Below the pieces are notes generated by a model, which saw only the letters and a list, made by a program, of their open reading frames with translations, was not told the origin of the DNA and searched no databases. Positions 6,902 through 15,839 of a stretch of 47,877 bases of DNA are shown one piece after another. The stretch is from Streptosporangiales bacterium (GTDB lineage Bacteria; Actinomycetota; Actinomycetes; Streptosporangiales; WHSR01): NCBI GenBank assembly GCA_009379995.1, contig WHSR01000033.1, positions 1-47,877 on the forward strand, written 5' to 3'. The position numbers and the translations under genes were made by a program. How positions within the stretch are numbered: position 1 is the first letter of the stretch; every line of letters starts with the position of its first letter.

Positions 6902-8288
6902 GTAACGGGCGGAGGAACGGCCCCGGTCGGTGGCGTACGAACCCCGGCGGGGCCACCCCGCCCTCCTGGGCCATCCAGTCGTACAGCTCGTGGTAGCGGG
7001 TGCCGAATTCGCCCGCTGCGGCGTTGAGCGCGCCGGGGTCGGTATGGCGCCAGTGCCCGGCGTCGATACGGCCCAACAGTGTCCGATAGGTCACGATCTC
7101 CTCGGCGGCGGTGAACGTGCAGTGCCCCGCGCGGTCGATGAAGAGCTGGCGGAGGTTGCCGTGGTCTCCCATCCGTCGTGCGCGTTCGGCGTATGTGCGT
7201 TGGTGCTCGGGAACGACCATGCCGTCGCCGAGCGTGTGCAGGGTGACCACTGGCAGCGAGGTGAGGCCGCGCGGACTTCCGTAGCGGGCCAGGTAGGCGG
7301 CGGCGCCGACATTCGGCCGGACTCGCGAGGCCGCCGCGAGCCGGTCCAGGTCGGCCCGCAGGCTGAGTCCCGCCTCCCGGTAGGCCTGCCGGACGAGCTT
7401 TCGTTCCCGGGAGTGGGCGAGTTGGCGGCCGTAGTCGACGCCGACGTTCCAGGTGGGGTTGCCGCCGGCCCGCCGCTCGAGGTCCGCCCTGACCGAACCC
7501 CAGGTGATCTCGAGAGCGAAGAAACTAAGCCAGTCCACTGTCTGCGCGCGGACCTGCGATGCGACATCGGTCGGGCGCGGCTCGAAGACCCGCGACCAGC
7601 CCGGTGTGGCGAAGAAGGAGTTCGCGAGGGCCAGCCGGGCGCGGCCCTCCGGGGTCCGCAGCGCCTCGTCGAGGATCTCCCGTACCCGCGCCACGGTGCC
7701 GGCCGGGTCGGTGATGTGGGTCAGCTTCAGGTCGCTGCCCGGCGCGAGCAGGGTCTTGATCGCGAAGTTGACGTCGAGCGAGGTATTCCAGAGGCCGAGC
7801 CCGCCCGCCAACGGTCCGCACAACGAGGCGACGCCGTCGAACCTGTCGGCGTTGCGCTCCGCGAGCAGGACGGCGATCAACCCGCCCATCGACGTACCCG
7901 CGGAGACCGTGCGGCGGGGCCGTCCGATGTTGTCCTCGAACCAGTCGAGCAACGCGATCTGATCGCCCAGCGCCTCCTTCACCGCCCAGCCGTTCGGCCT
8001 CCGGTAGTTGGACCCGGCGACCGCGTACCCATGATCGAGGAGCCACTGCTTGGTGGTGGGCTCGTTGGCGAGCTCGATTTCGTCGGGCAGGTAGCCCGGT
8101 GGATACAGGCCGTGGCTCCACAGCAGCAAGGTCCCGTTCCAGCGTCCCGGAACCTCGACCCTGTACTCTGCGCCGGCGATGCTCCCCTCGTGGACCCGGA
8201 CCGGGGTAACGGCGGCCACGGCCGGGCCCGCGAGGCCCGCCACCAGCGCCACGAGCACCGCGACCACGACGGCGACCCGTCGGTTCAT
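6888..8288 (-). CDS. Secreted alpha/beta hydrolase
   Basis: About 466 residues. A signal peptide (MNRRVAVVVAVLVALVAGLA, then GPAVAA) precedes an alpha/beta hydrolase fold with LLLWSHGLYPPGY (oxyanion hole) and the nucleophile elbow GTSMGG. VVTLHTLGDGMVVPEHQ (acid) and DRAGHCTFTAAEE (histidine) complete the triad. The size and insertions recall tannase/feruloyl-esterase-like or DUF6351-type secreted hydrolases; the substrate is unknown. Two ATGs exist. A GAGGAG site directly abuts ATG 8294, so the second ATG at 8288 with six-base spacing is preferred. Its last 14 bases overlap the convergent membrane-protein gene. Confidence 0.8.
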   Translation of the reverse strand: MNRRVAVVVAVLVALVAGLAGPAVAAVTPVRVHEGSIAGAEYRVEVPGRWNGTLLLWSHGLYPPGYLPDEIELANEPTTKQWLLDHGYAVAGSNYRRPNGWAVKEALGDQIALLDWFEDNIGRPRRTVSAGTSMGGLIAVLLAERNADRFDGVASLCGPLAGGLGLWNTSLDVNFAIKTLLAPGSDLKLTHITDPAGTVARVREILDEALRTPEGRARLALANSFFATPGWSRVFEPRPTDVASQVRAQTVDWLSFFALEITWGSVRADLERRAGGNPTWNVGVDYGRQLAHSRERKLVRQAYREAGLSLRADLDRLAAASRVRPNVGAAAYLARYGSPRGLTSLPVVTLHTLGDGMVVPEHQRTYAERARRMGDHGNLRQLFIDRAGHCTFTAAEEIVTYRTLLGRIDAGHWRHTDPGALNAAAGEFGTRYHELYDWMAQEGGVAPPGFVRHRPGPFLRPLPSRR

Positions 8289-8405
8289 CCGCATCTCCTC
8301 TCGGTCGAGTGACCCGAGATACCGCAGCTTGGCACCCTGCGATGGCCGTTCGAATCGGTGAAGTCGCCAGTCCCGGGATCCCTGCCAAGTTGGCGGAGGC
8401 CGTGT

Positions 8406-9457
8406 TCAGGCCGCCTCCGCCAGCCGCAGCGACACGCGTTCGAGCACAGGGCTGGTGTCGAGTACCTCGACCCGCACCCCCTGCCCCACGTCCAGCGCCT
8501 CCTGCGGATGGTCAACCGAACCGAGCTCGGAGACGTGCAGCAGCCCGTACACGCTGTCGCCGATGTCGACGAACGCGCCGAACGGCACAACGCTGATCAC
8601 CGTGCCCTGGAGCACTTCACCCGGCCGCAGCGCGGAGATAAAGGCAGTACGCCTCCGGTACAGCTCCTCCTCGGGGCCGCTCGGTACGGAGGCGACCAGC
8701 ACCCGTTGTTCCTCCTCGTCGACTTCGACGACAACGCACTCGACCTCTTGACCGATCAACTCCTCGGACGCGGGCTCCCCACCGGGCCGCCCCGGAAGTT
8801 TGAGCACGGCGGGCATCCCGATGTCCACCGTGTACAGCGCCGTACCGCCGACCCGGCCGGTCACCCGCGCCGTCACCAGCTGATCGGTTCCCTTCAGCCT
8901 CGCCGCTTCCGGCAATGTCGTAACCCTCACGATTCCTCCCTTGATGATGTGTTGAGTGACCTGGGCGGCGCCCGGCGCCAACTCGTCGAGCTGGGCGCGC
9001 AGGGCCGCCAACCCGCGATGGACATGCCGGGCGACCGATCCGGAGCTGATGCCGAGCACGTCGGCGATCTCCAGGTGTTTGAGTCCCGCCAGATAGTGCA
9101 GGACTACCGCCTCCCGCTGACGCCGCGGCAGAGCACGCAGGGCCTTGGTCAACGTGAGCCGGAGCGTCAGACCGTCCCCGACGTCGGCCACCGCCGGGAA
9201 ATCGTCGCCGGACAGCTCCGCCGGCGCCTCCCTGCGGCGAACGCCGTCGATGGCCAGGTTGGTGGTGACCCGCAGCACCCAGCCGGTGCGGTACGAGACC
9301 GAGTCGCCGATCCGGTCCAGTTCGAGAACGCCCTGGTCATCGCCTCCGCGGCCACGTCCTCCGCGGCGGCGCGGTCACCGACGATCCGTTGTGCGAGCCG
9401 CACCGCACGCGGATACAGATCCTGAAACGCCGTTGTGAAGATCCCGTACATCTCCAT
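8406..9457 (-). pseudogene. ECF sigma factor fused to tandem S1 RNA-binding domains, one-base frame disruption
   Basis: The first frame from ATG 9457 encodes sigma region 2 (FQDLYPRAVRLAQRIVGDRA, then EDVAAEAMTRAFSNW). The second frame resumes with ELDRIGDSVSYRTGWVLRVT, then region 4 (LRALPRRQREAVVLHYLAGL and HLEIADVLGISSGSVARHVHRGL). In the same uninterrupted frame two S1-like OB folds follow. The first is degenerate. The second is canonical (GEVLQGTVISVVPFGAFVDI, then GLLHVSELG). The frames meet between about 9320 and 9335 and fit loss of one base. The 290-codon downstream part is open to TGA 8406. The sigma-S1 fusion itself does not depend on the frameshift, because region 4 and both S1 domains share one frame. 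No anti-sigma gene is adjacent. Confidence 0.72.
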
Positions 9458-9561
9458 CAGTCAGTACACGGATCGGCCGGCCACTTTCTTGACAGCAAGG
9501 CGTCTAAGCTCGTTGCGCACGACAGTCACGTCATCGCCAGCGCACCCGCGACGGAGGACCG

Positions 9562-10146
9562 ATGCGCAAGTTGACCTATTTCGTCGCGTCGACCATCGAC
9601 GGGTACATCGCCGGGCCCGACGGGTCGGATCCGTCGGGGCCCGATGGCATCTTCCCGGTCGAGGGTGACCACATCGATGCCATCTTCTCGGAGTATCCGG
9701 AGATCGCTCCCGGCCCCGTCCGAAAGGCGCTGGGGATCGAGCCGGAGAACTCGAGGTTCGACACGGCCCTCGAGGGGCGTCGCTCCTACGAGATAGGGCT
9801 GAAGGCGGGCATCACGAACGCCTACCCTCATCTGCGCCACTACGTCTTCTCGCGGAGCATGGCCCGCAGTCCCGACCCGGACGTCGAGATCGTCTCGACC
9901 GACCCGATCGCGAAGGTTCGGGAGCTCAAGCAGGAGGACGGCAAGGGCATCTGGCTGTGTGGCGGAGCGCAGCTCGCGGACGCGTTGAGCGCGGAGATCG
10001 ACGAGCTCATCGTGAAGCTCAACCCGGTGGTGATCGGCTCCGGCATCCCGCTCTTCGCCGGTGACTTCGCGATCCGCCGGTACGAGCTGGCGGGCAGGCA
10101 TATCTACGCCAGCGGCGTCGCCTTCCTGACCTACGTGCCCCGTTAA
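9562..10146 (+). CDS. RibD C-terminal / dihydrofolate reductase-like protein
   Basis: A 194-residue protein with the RibD_C/DHFR-like fold. It starts MRKLTYFVASTIDGYIAGPD, then carries LEGRRSYEIGL (substrate and cofactor site) and KGIWLCGGAQLADALSAEID (NADPH-binding glycine loop), ending in a beta segment (NPVVIGSGIPLFAGD). Family members reduce pteridine-like or other small substrates with NADPH; the substrate here is unknown. A GGAGG site lies five bases before ATG, and TTGACA at 9489-9494 could be a -35 box though no clear -10 is seen. The stop overlaps the convergent GH88 gene by four bases. Confidence 0.85.
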   Translation: MRKLTYFVASTIDGYIAGPDGSDPSGPDGIFPVEGDHIDAIFSEYPEIAPGPVRKALGIEPENSRFDTALEGRRSYEIGLKAGITNAYPHLRHYVFSRSMARSPDPDVEIVSTDPIAKVRELKQEDGKGIWLCGGAQLADALSAEIDELIVKLNPVVIGSGIPLFAGDFAIRRYELAGRHIYASGVAFLTYVPR

Positions 10147-11345
10147 CGCGGCGGCCGGAAGCCGAGCACTGTGCGCAGCGGGATGGCGTCGACGGCGAGG
10201 GCCAGGGCGAGCCCGAAGAAGAAGTCCCCCCACGCCGTCGCCCCGTCGACGCCGAGGCCGTGCGGTTTCGAGTAGCAGCTGTGCAGCAGGATGCCCTGCG
10301 TCGCGGGGTCGGTGTTGAGGCAGGCGTCGCCGATCCGTTCCAGCGCGTCGAGCCCGGTGCGCCGCCACCGGCCCCGCCGATCCGCCTCCGGGTGTACGTG
10401 CCCGAGCAGCAGGGCGCCGAGGCAGGCGATGGCCGTCGCGCTCGCGTCCCGGGTCGGTGTGGGCGAAGGGTCGCCGAAGTCCCAGGGCGCGACGGCGTCG
10501 TCGGGTAGCCGGTCGAAGAAGTACGAGGCGCAGCGTTCCGCTGCCCGGCAGAACTCCGGCTCGCCGGTCGCCGCGTACGCCCAGGCGAACCCGCAGATTC
10601 CCCACGCCTGGCCGCGGGACCAGCAGGAGTCGTCGGCGGCGCCCTGGAAGGTGCCCTGGTGCCGGAGGGCCCCGGACACCGGGTCGAACCGGAGCAGGTG
10701 GTACGTGGAGCCGTCGTCCCTTACGTACAGCCGTGCCGAGGTACGGGCATGCCAGCGGGCCGCGTTGCCGAGGTGGACGTCCGCTCCCCGCTCCCGGGCC
10801 CACCACAGCAGCGGCAGGTTCATCATCGTGTCGATCGTGCTGGTCCCGGCCGAGCGCGGGTCGCCGATCGGTCCGAACGCCTGCAGGTACCCGCCCTGCG
10901 CGTTCAACCTGGCGGTGAGGGTGTTGGCCGCCTGCACGGCCGCCGCCTCGCCCGGGTCCACGAACCCGAGCTCCCCACCGAGCACGAGGCTGGGATAGAA
11001 CAGAAACCCGAGGTCGTGGGTGGTCGAGTCGGTCGACCGCGGTACGAGCCGCGGAAGCCGGCCGCGGGTAAGCTCCTTCGCCCGCGCGTCGCCCGCGCCC
11101 AGGGCGAGCAGCCACATGACCCCGTACCAGAACCCGGCGGTCCAGTTGCCGTGGTCGTACACCTCGCCCCGCCACGTGCTCAGCTCGTCGACGGCGAGGA
11201 GACGCCACGACCCGTCCTCGCTGTAGTGCGGAAACACTCCCTCGGGGCGCCCCTCGCCCGCGCGGCGTTCGCGCTCGGCCGCCTGCAGAAAGCGATCCCA
11301 CTCGCCTCGCAGAGCGGGCCGATCCGGCTCGGCGGGTTCCGTCAC
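10143..11345 (-). CDS. Glycoside hydrolase family 88-like protein (unsaturated glucuronyl hydrolase)
   Basis: A 400-residue (alpha/alpha)6-barrel protein of the GH88/GH105 type, which hydrates and cleaves unsaturated uronic-acid residues from oligosaccharides. Family blocks are VYDHGNWTAGFWYGVMWL, STDSTTHDLGFLFYPSLVLG (with the catalytic-region D), STIDTMMNLPLLWWA (second catalytic-region D), and DDSCWSRGQAWGICGFAWAY. No signal peptide is seen, so the enzyme is cytoplasmic, as is usual. The frame is open to 12098 but that part is antisense to the aldolase. GTG 11345, preceded by a GGGAGGGAGA site, gives the expected length. It is divergent from the aldolase operon across a LacI-type operator. 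Confidence 0.83.
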   Translation of the reverse strand: MTEPAEPDRPALRGEWDRFLQAAERERRAGEGRPEGVFPHYSEDGSWRLLAVDELSTWRGEVYDHGNWTAGFWYGVMWLLALGAGDARAKELTRGRLPRLVPRSTDSTTHDLGFLFYPSLVLGGELGFVDPGEAAAVQAANTLTARLNAQGGYLQAFGPIGDPRSAGTSTIDTMMNLPLLWWARERGADVHLGNAARWHARTSARLYVRDDGSTYHLLRFDPVSGALRHQGTFQGAADDSCWSRGQAWGICGFAWAYAATGEPEFCRAAERCASYFFDRLPDDAVAPWDFGDPSPTPTRDASATAIACLGALLLGHVHPEADRRGRWRRTGLDALERIGDACLNTDPATQGILLHSCYSKPHGLGVDGATAWGDFFFGLALALAVDAIPLRTVLGFRPPR

Positions 11346-11423
11346 CCCGATGTCTCCCTCCCGATCCGGTGGTCCCCGGCACCGGCTCTTGACGTCGGAC
11401 GCTCTGCAACCTAACTTCTGGTG

Positions 11424-11443
11424 AATCGATTGCGCAATCGTTT
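11424..11443. promoter_or_regulatory. LacI-family operator in divergent promoter
   Basis: CGATTGCGCAATCG (11427-11440) is a perfect 14-base palindrome with a central CG, the classic LacI/GalR operator form, and AA/TT pairs extend it outward. It lies between the GH88 start (11345) and the aldolase start (11460), 20 bases before the latter, so a bound repressor would block both. The LacI-family gene at 12381 is the likely owner. Confidence 0.8.
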
Positions 11444-11459
11444 TACTGAGGTGGGCCCC

Positions 11460-12380
11460 ATGCTTCTCGAAGGCGTCATCCCGGCAAACATCCTTCCGCT
11501 GGATACGGATCTGGAGATCGACGAGGCCGCCTACCGCAAGCATCTGGCGTGGCTGACGTCGATCCCCGGCGTGCGCGGCATCACCTGCAACGGGCACGCC
11601 GCCGAGGTGGCCAGCCTGGCCCGGGACGAGCGGCGGCGCGCCCTCGCGATCGCCGTGGATACGGTCGCCGGGTCGGTGCCGGTGGTCAGCGGCGTCTACG
11701 CGGAGAACCACCGGGACGCGGCGGTCCTGGCCCGTGACGCCCAGGCGGAGGGGGCGGACGCGCTGCTGATCTTCCCGCCGAACCTGCTCGCCTACGACGC
11801 TCCGCCGGACACCGCGTACCGGCACTTCGCCGAGATCGCCGAGGCCGTTCCGCTCCCGCTGGTCGCGTTCGTCTACCCGGAGTGGAGCGGGCTGCAGTAC
11901 GACACCGACACGCTGATGCGCATCTGCGAGATCCCGAGCGTGGCAGCGGTCAAGGAGTGGAGCCTGGACATCCGGGTGCACGAGCGCAACTGCCGCGCCG
12001 TCCGGTCGCTGGGCCGCCCGGTCTCCCTGCTGACCAGCTTCAGCACCAACCTGCTGCCGGCCCTGGCCGGCGGCGTGGACGGCATCCTCTCCGGCCACGG
12101 CAGCGTGATCGCCGAGCTGCAGGCCAAGCTCTTCGACGCCGTGGCGGGCGACCGTCTCGAGGAGGCGAGGCGGCTGTACGAGCCCATCCAGCGGCTCACT
12201 GCGGTGATCTACCGCTCACCGATGGCCAACATGTACGCCCGGATGAAGGAGCACCTCATCATGCTCGGCCATCAGCTCTCCCCGGCGGTGCGCCCGCCGC
12301 TGGTCCCGGTGGACGAGACGGAACGCCGGGAGCTCCGGAGCGCCCTCGTCGACGCCGGGCTCCTCGCGGAGAACGGCTGA
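11460..12380 (+). CDS. Dihydrodipicolinate synthase family aldolase/dehydratase
   Basis: A 306-residue class I aldolase of the DapA/NanA/KDG superfamily. The N-terminal GVIPANILPLDTDLEIDEAA and the ITCNGHAAEVASLARDERRR phosphate-loop-like segment match the family. PLPLVAFVYPEWSG carries the tyrosine of the active site, and the Schiff-base lysine is in IPSVAAVKEWSLD. It is the first gene of the operon 11460-20144, with a GAGGTGGG site before ATG 11460. The frame also offers GTG 11421, but that overlaps the operator. Next to a GH88 enzyme, a role on a keto-deoxy sugar acid is plausible; the exact substrate cannot be read from sequence. Confidence 0.85.
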   Translation: MLLEGVIPANILPLDTDLEIDEAAYRKHLAWLTSIPGVRGITCNGHAAEVASLARDERRRALAIAVDTVAGSVPVVSGVYAENHRDAAVLARDAQAEGADALLIFPPNLLAYDAPPDTAYRHFAEIAEAVPLPLVAFVYPEWSGLQYDTDTLMRICEIPSVAAVKEWSLDIRVHERNCRAVRSLGRPVSLLTSFSTNLLPALAGGVDGILSGHGSVIAELQAKLFDAVAGDRLEEARRLYEPIQRLTAVIYRSPMANMYARMKEHLIMLGHQLSPAVRPPLVPVDETERRELRSALVDAGLLAENG

Positions 12381-13415
12381 ATGAGCGAGCCGCGCCGGGG
12401 ACGCTCTCCGCGGGCACCCACCGCCAAGGCGGTGGCCGAGCATGCGGGCGTTTCGGTGACGACGGTCTCCCGGGTGCTGAGCGGGCGGGCCGAGGCGATA
12501 CCCGAGGGCACCCAGCAGCGGGTCCTGGCCGCGGCCAGGGAGCTCGGATATCGGCCCAACTCGCTGGCCGTCGCACTGCGCAAGGGCGTGACCCGCACGG
12601 TCGGGTTGCTCGTGCCCGACATCGGCGACGCCTACTTCCATCAGGTGGCCCGCGGTGTCGAGGACGTCGCGCAGGCCGCCGGCTACATGGTCGTCTTCTG
12701 CAACACCGACCGCGTCGCGGACAAGGAACGCGCGTGCGTCGAGCTGCTCAGGGACAAGCGGGTCGACGGGATCGTCTTCGCCGGCGGCGGCATCGACGAG
12801 GACCGGCATCTCGCCGACACCCCGTGGGAGGGCATGCACGTCATCACCATCGGTCCGCACCGGCTGGGGTTCCCGGCCGTGCGGGTCGACGACGCGGCGA
12901 CGATCGAGACGGCGACGTGGCACCTCCTCGACGAGGGGTGCGAGCGGATCCTGTGCATCGCCGGCCGGCGGAACTGGCTGGTGAGCGAGGCTCGGCTGGA
13001 GGGCTACCGGCGGGCGTTGGCCGCGGCCGGGCGTGACCTCGACCCCGAGCTGGTCGTGCACGGCGACTTCGTGCACGCCGCGGGATACCGCGCCGTCGAG
13101 GAGGCGGTGTCCGCCGGCGTCGACTTCGACGGCGTCATCGCCTTCAACGACTACTGCGCCGTCGGCGCCCTGGAGGCGCTGCACGAGGCGGGCCGGAAGG
13201 TCCCCGACGACGTGGCGGTGGTCGGCTGCGACGACCTCGCGCTGGCGTCGCTAGTCCACCCGCGGCTGTCCAGCATCGCGTTCTCGCAGTACGACTTCGG
13301 CCGGACGGCAATGCAGATGATCTTGGATCTGGCGTCCGGCCGGGAGATCGGGGACACCACTTTTCCGTACCACCTCGAGGTGCGCGCGAGCAGCAGGAGG
13401 ACCGGAAGGGCATGA
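12381..13415 (+). CDS. LacI family transcriptional regulator
   Basis: A 344-residue LacI/GalR protein. The N-terminal helix-turn-helix (AKAVAEHAGVSVTTVSRVLS) and hinge helix (RPNSLAVALRKG) are followed by a periplasmic-binding-protein-like sensor domain (VGLLVPDIGDAYFHQVARGV, DGVIAFNDYCAVGALEAL, DVAVVGCDDLALASLVHPRL). ATG 12381 directly follows the aldolase stop, and its end overlaps the MaoC gene by four bases. The repressor is therefore embedded in the operon it probably controls through the 11424-11443 palindrome. The effector is presumably a pathway sugar acid or keto acid. Confidence 0.92.
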   Translation: MSEPRRGRSPRAPTAKAVAEHAGVSVTTVSRVLSGRAEAIPEGTQQRVLAAARELGYRPNSLAVALRKGVTRTVGLLVPDIGDAYFHQVARGVEDVAQAAGYMVVFCNTDRVADKERACVELLRDKRVDGIVFAGGGIDEDRHLADTPWEGMHVITIGPHRLGFPAVRVDDAATIETATWHLLDEGCERILCIAGRRNWLVSEARLEGYRRALAAAGRDLDPELVVHGDFVHAAGYRAVEEAVSAGVDFDGVIAFNDYCAVGALEALHEAGRKVPDDVAVVGCDDLALASLVHPRLSSIAFSQYDFGRTAMQMILDLASGREIGDTTFPYHLEVRASSRRTGRA

Positions 13416-13870
13416 CCGAGCAGACCAAACAGACAGTACCCATCGACCCCGAGGACGCCCGCGGCCCGCTCGCGGTCGGCCGCACGGTCACGTTCTCCAA
13501 GACCGTCGGCGAGACGGACGTGTACCTGTTCGCCGGGATCAGCGGCGACCTGGGGCCCAACCACGTCAACGAGGAGTATATGAAGCGCGGACGCTACGGC
13601 CGGCGCATCGCGCACGGCGTGCTGTCGGTCGCCTTCATGTCCACCTGCTCGACCAAGCTCATCGAGCTGACTGGCGACAAGCCGATGGTGTCCTACGGCT
13701 ACGACCGGATCCGTTTCCTTGGGCCGGTCTTCATCGGCGACACGCTCACCGTCGAGTACACGGTGGCCGAGCGCGACGACGACGCCGGTCGCGTCACCTC
13801 GGACGTACGGGTCGTCAACCAGCACGGTGACCTGGTCACGATCGCTACCCACATCCTCCGGGCGGTGTGA
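13412..13870 (+). CDS. MaoC-like hydratase
   Basis: A 152-residue single hotdog-fold protein. Key blocks are the hydratase motif [20 protein letters not shown] (the D...H catalytic dyad of R-specific enoyl-CoA hydratases), [14 protein letters not shown] and [15 protein letters not shown]. It would add water to an enoyl-CoA. It overlaps the LacI gene by four bases and ends one base before the acyl-CoA dehydrogenase start. With the acyl-CoA dehydrogenase, enoyl-CoA hydratase and CoA-transferase downstream it suggests a CoA-thioester route for the imported or released acid. MaoC proteins also occur in mesaconate/itaconate pathways, so a branched dicarboxylate is possible. Confidence 0.9.
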   Translation: MTEQTKQTVPIDPEDARGPLAVGRTVTFSKTVGETDVYLFAGISGDLGPNHVNEEYMKRGRYGRRIAHGVLSVAFMSTCSTKLIELTGDKPMVSYGYDRIRFLGPVFIGDTLTVEYTVAERDDDAGRVTSDVRVVNQHGDLVTIATHILRAV

Positions 13871-13871
13871 G

Positions 13872-15047
13872 ATGGAGCCGCTGCTGACCGAGGAGCAGCA
13901 GCTCGTCCGCGACACGGTGCGGCGCTTCGCCGAGGACCGCGTTGCCCCGCGGGCCGCCTCGATCGACAGGGACGACGCCTTCCCGTGGGACCTGTACCGG
14001 GAGATGGCCGATCTCGGGATCCTCGGCCTCAACCTTCCGGAGGGGTACGGCGGCGCCGGGGCCGACGAGATCACCATGAGCCTCGCCCTGGAGGAGCTCG
14101 CCCGGGTCTCCGGGAGCATGGCGAACGCCGCGCTGCTCGCGAAGCTGCAGAGCGAGCTGATCCACCGGGCCGGCTCGGAGGAGCAACGGCGCCGCTACCT
14201 TCCCGACATCGCCGCCGGCAAGCTGGTCTGCCTCATCGCCGTCACCGAGCCGGACGCCGGATCCGACGTGGCGGGTATCGCCACGCGGGCGCGCCGGGAC
14301 GGCGACGGCTGGGTGCTGGACGGCACGAAGGCCTTCATGACCATGGGCGCGGTGGGCGAGCTCGCCGTCGTACTCGCGCGCACCGACACCGACGCCGGCC
14401 ACCGGGGGTTCACCGCGTTCCTGGTGGAGCGTAGCCCGGACGGTGACCCGTCCCGCGGGTTCGTCGCCGACCACAAGGACGAGCTGATGGGCATGCGCGG
14501 GCTGGCCACCGCGGGCATATCGCTGCGCGGCACCCGGGTGCCGGACGCGGGGGTCCTCGGCGCCCCCGGCGAGGGGTTCCCGGCAGTGATGCGGTCCTTC
14601 GACAACGGCCGCATCGTGATCGCGTCGCTGGCGCTGGGGCTCGCCGCTGGCGCGATGGCCGCGTCGATCGACTACGTGGGGCAGCGTGAGGCGTTCGGCA
14701 GGCCGATCGCCGGGTTCCAGGGGGTGCAGTTCATGCTCGCCGACATGGCAGTCGACGTCTCGGCGGCCCGGCTGCTGATCCACCACGCGGCGCGGCTCAA
14801 GGACCTGGGCCATCCGTTCGGGATGGCGGCGTCCCAGGCCAAGCTCTTCGCCTCGGACGCGGCGGTACGGACCGCGACGAACGCCGTCCAGCTGCACGGC
14901 GGCTACGGCTACACGAAGGACGCGGCGGTCGAGCGGATCTACCGGGACGCCAAGCTCACCCAGATCTACGAGGGGACCAACCAGATCCAGCGGCTGGTCA
15001 TCGCCCGGCAGCTGCTGCCCAGACCGCGAGGTGAGCGCACACGATGA
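13872..15047 (+). CDS. Acyl-CoA dehydrogenase
   Basis: A 391-residue FAD-dependent acyl-CoA dehydrogenase. The N-terminal helical domain starts [20 protein letters not shown]. The middle domain carries [20 protein letters not shown], the FAD-contact signature. In the C-terminal domain the [20 protein letters not shown] block is present. [18 protein letters not shown] ends the protein and includes the catalytic-base region of short/medium-chain enzymes (YEGTNQIQ). It should oxidise a saturated acyl-CoA to the 2-enoyl-CoA, passing electrons to ETF. It overlaps the enoyl-CoA hydratase gene by four bases. Chain specificity is not predictable here. Confidence 0.93.
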   Translation: MEPLLTEEQQLVRDTVRRFAEDRVAPRAASIDRDDAFPWDLYREMADLGILGLNLPEGYGGAGADEITMSLALEELARVSGSMANAALLAKLQSELIHRAGSEEQRRRYLPDIAAGKLVCLIAVTEPDAGSDVAGIATRARRDGDGWVLDGTKAFMTMGAVGELAVVLARTDTDAGHRGFTAFLVERSPDGDPSRGFVADHKDELMGMRGLATAGISLRGTRVPDAGVLGAPGEGFPAVMRSFDNGRIVIASLALGLAAGAMAASIDYVGQREAFGRPIAGFQGVQFMLADMAVDVSAARLLIHHAARLKDLGHPFGMAASQAKLFASDAAVRTATNAVQLHGGYGYTKDAAVERIYRDAKLTQIYEGTNQIQRLVIARQLLPRPRGERTR

Positions 15048-15811
15048 CCGTACGAGTCGAGCGCCGCGACGCGGTGGCGGTGGTCACCCTCGACAACCCG
15101 CCGCTCAACCTGCTCACGATGGCGCTCCGCGCCCAGCTGACCGAGCTGGCCGGCGACCTCGCCCACGACGACGCGGTACGGGCCGTGGTGCTGGCCGGCG
15201 CCGGGGGGAAGGCGTTCTCCGCCGGCTCGGACGTGCGGGAGTTCCCGACCGACCCGGAGGCGGGCCGCGAGCGATCCCGCCTGGAGCACCGCTGCTACGA
15301 CGCCCTCGCCGGTCTGCCGCAGCCCGTGGTCGCCGCCCTGCACGGGCATGTCCTCGGCGGAGGGCTGGAGCTGGCGCTCGCCTGCGACCTCCGGGTGGCA
15401 GAGGCCACCGCCCGTCTGGGGCTGCCCGAGGTGCACCTCGGTGTCTTCCCCGCCGGCGGCGGCACCCAGCGGCTGCCCCGGGCGGTCGGCGCCGGCCGGG
15501 CCAAGGAGCTGATGTTTCTGGGCGCGACCCTGGACGCGGCGGAGGCGGCGCGGATCGGCCTGGTCAACCGGGTGGTCGATGCCGGGCAGGCGCGGGACGC
15601 GGCCATCGCGCTGGCCGAGCAGATCGCCGGCCGGCCCGCCGGGGCGGTACGGGCGATCAAGACGGCGGTGGACAGTGGCCTGGCCGACGGCCCGCGGGCC
15701 GGGGCCGAGACGGAGGGGCGGCTCATCGCGCAGGTCTTCGGGTCGTACGACGCGAGGGAGGGCGTCGCGGCCCTGCTGGACAAACGCGAGCCCCGCTTCG
15801 AGCACAGGTAA
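15044..15811 (+). CDS. Enoyl-CoA hydratase/isomerase family protein
   Basis: A 255-residue crotonase-fold protein. Oxyanion-hole segments are [13 protein letters not shown] and [20 protein letters not shown]. The second catalytic region reads [20 protein letters not shown] with the glutamates expected of hydratases, so hydration is more likely than isomerisation. It is translationally coupled to the acyl-CoA dehydrogenase by a four-base overlap. Having both this and a MaoC hydratase in one operon means two hydration steps, or opposite stereochemistry; sequence alone cannot choose. Confidence 0.92.
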   Translation: MTVRVERRDAVAVVTLDNPPLNLLTMALRAQLTELAGDLAHDDAVRAVVLAGAGGKAFSAGSDVREFPTDPEAGRERSRLEHRCYDALAGLPQPVVAALHGHVLGGGLELALACDLRVAEATARLGLPEVHLGVFPAGGGTQRLPRAVGAGRAKELMFLGATLDAAEAARIGLVNRVVDAGQARDAAIALAEQIAGRPAGAVRAIKTAVDSGLADGPRAGAETEGRLIAQVFGSYDAREGVAALLDKREPRFEHR

Positions 15812-15839
15812 ACCGAGCGACCGCAGGAGGTCCCAGGAC

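Noticed and set aside
9315..9340. Programmed ribosomal frameshift in the sigma-S1 gene
   Set aside because: No slippery heptamer or downstream structure is evident; mutation or sequence error is simpler.
11346..12098. N-terminal extension of the GH88 frame
   Set aside because: These codons are antisense to the DapA-type gene and the operator; GTG 11345 gives the family length.
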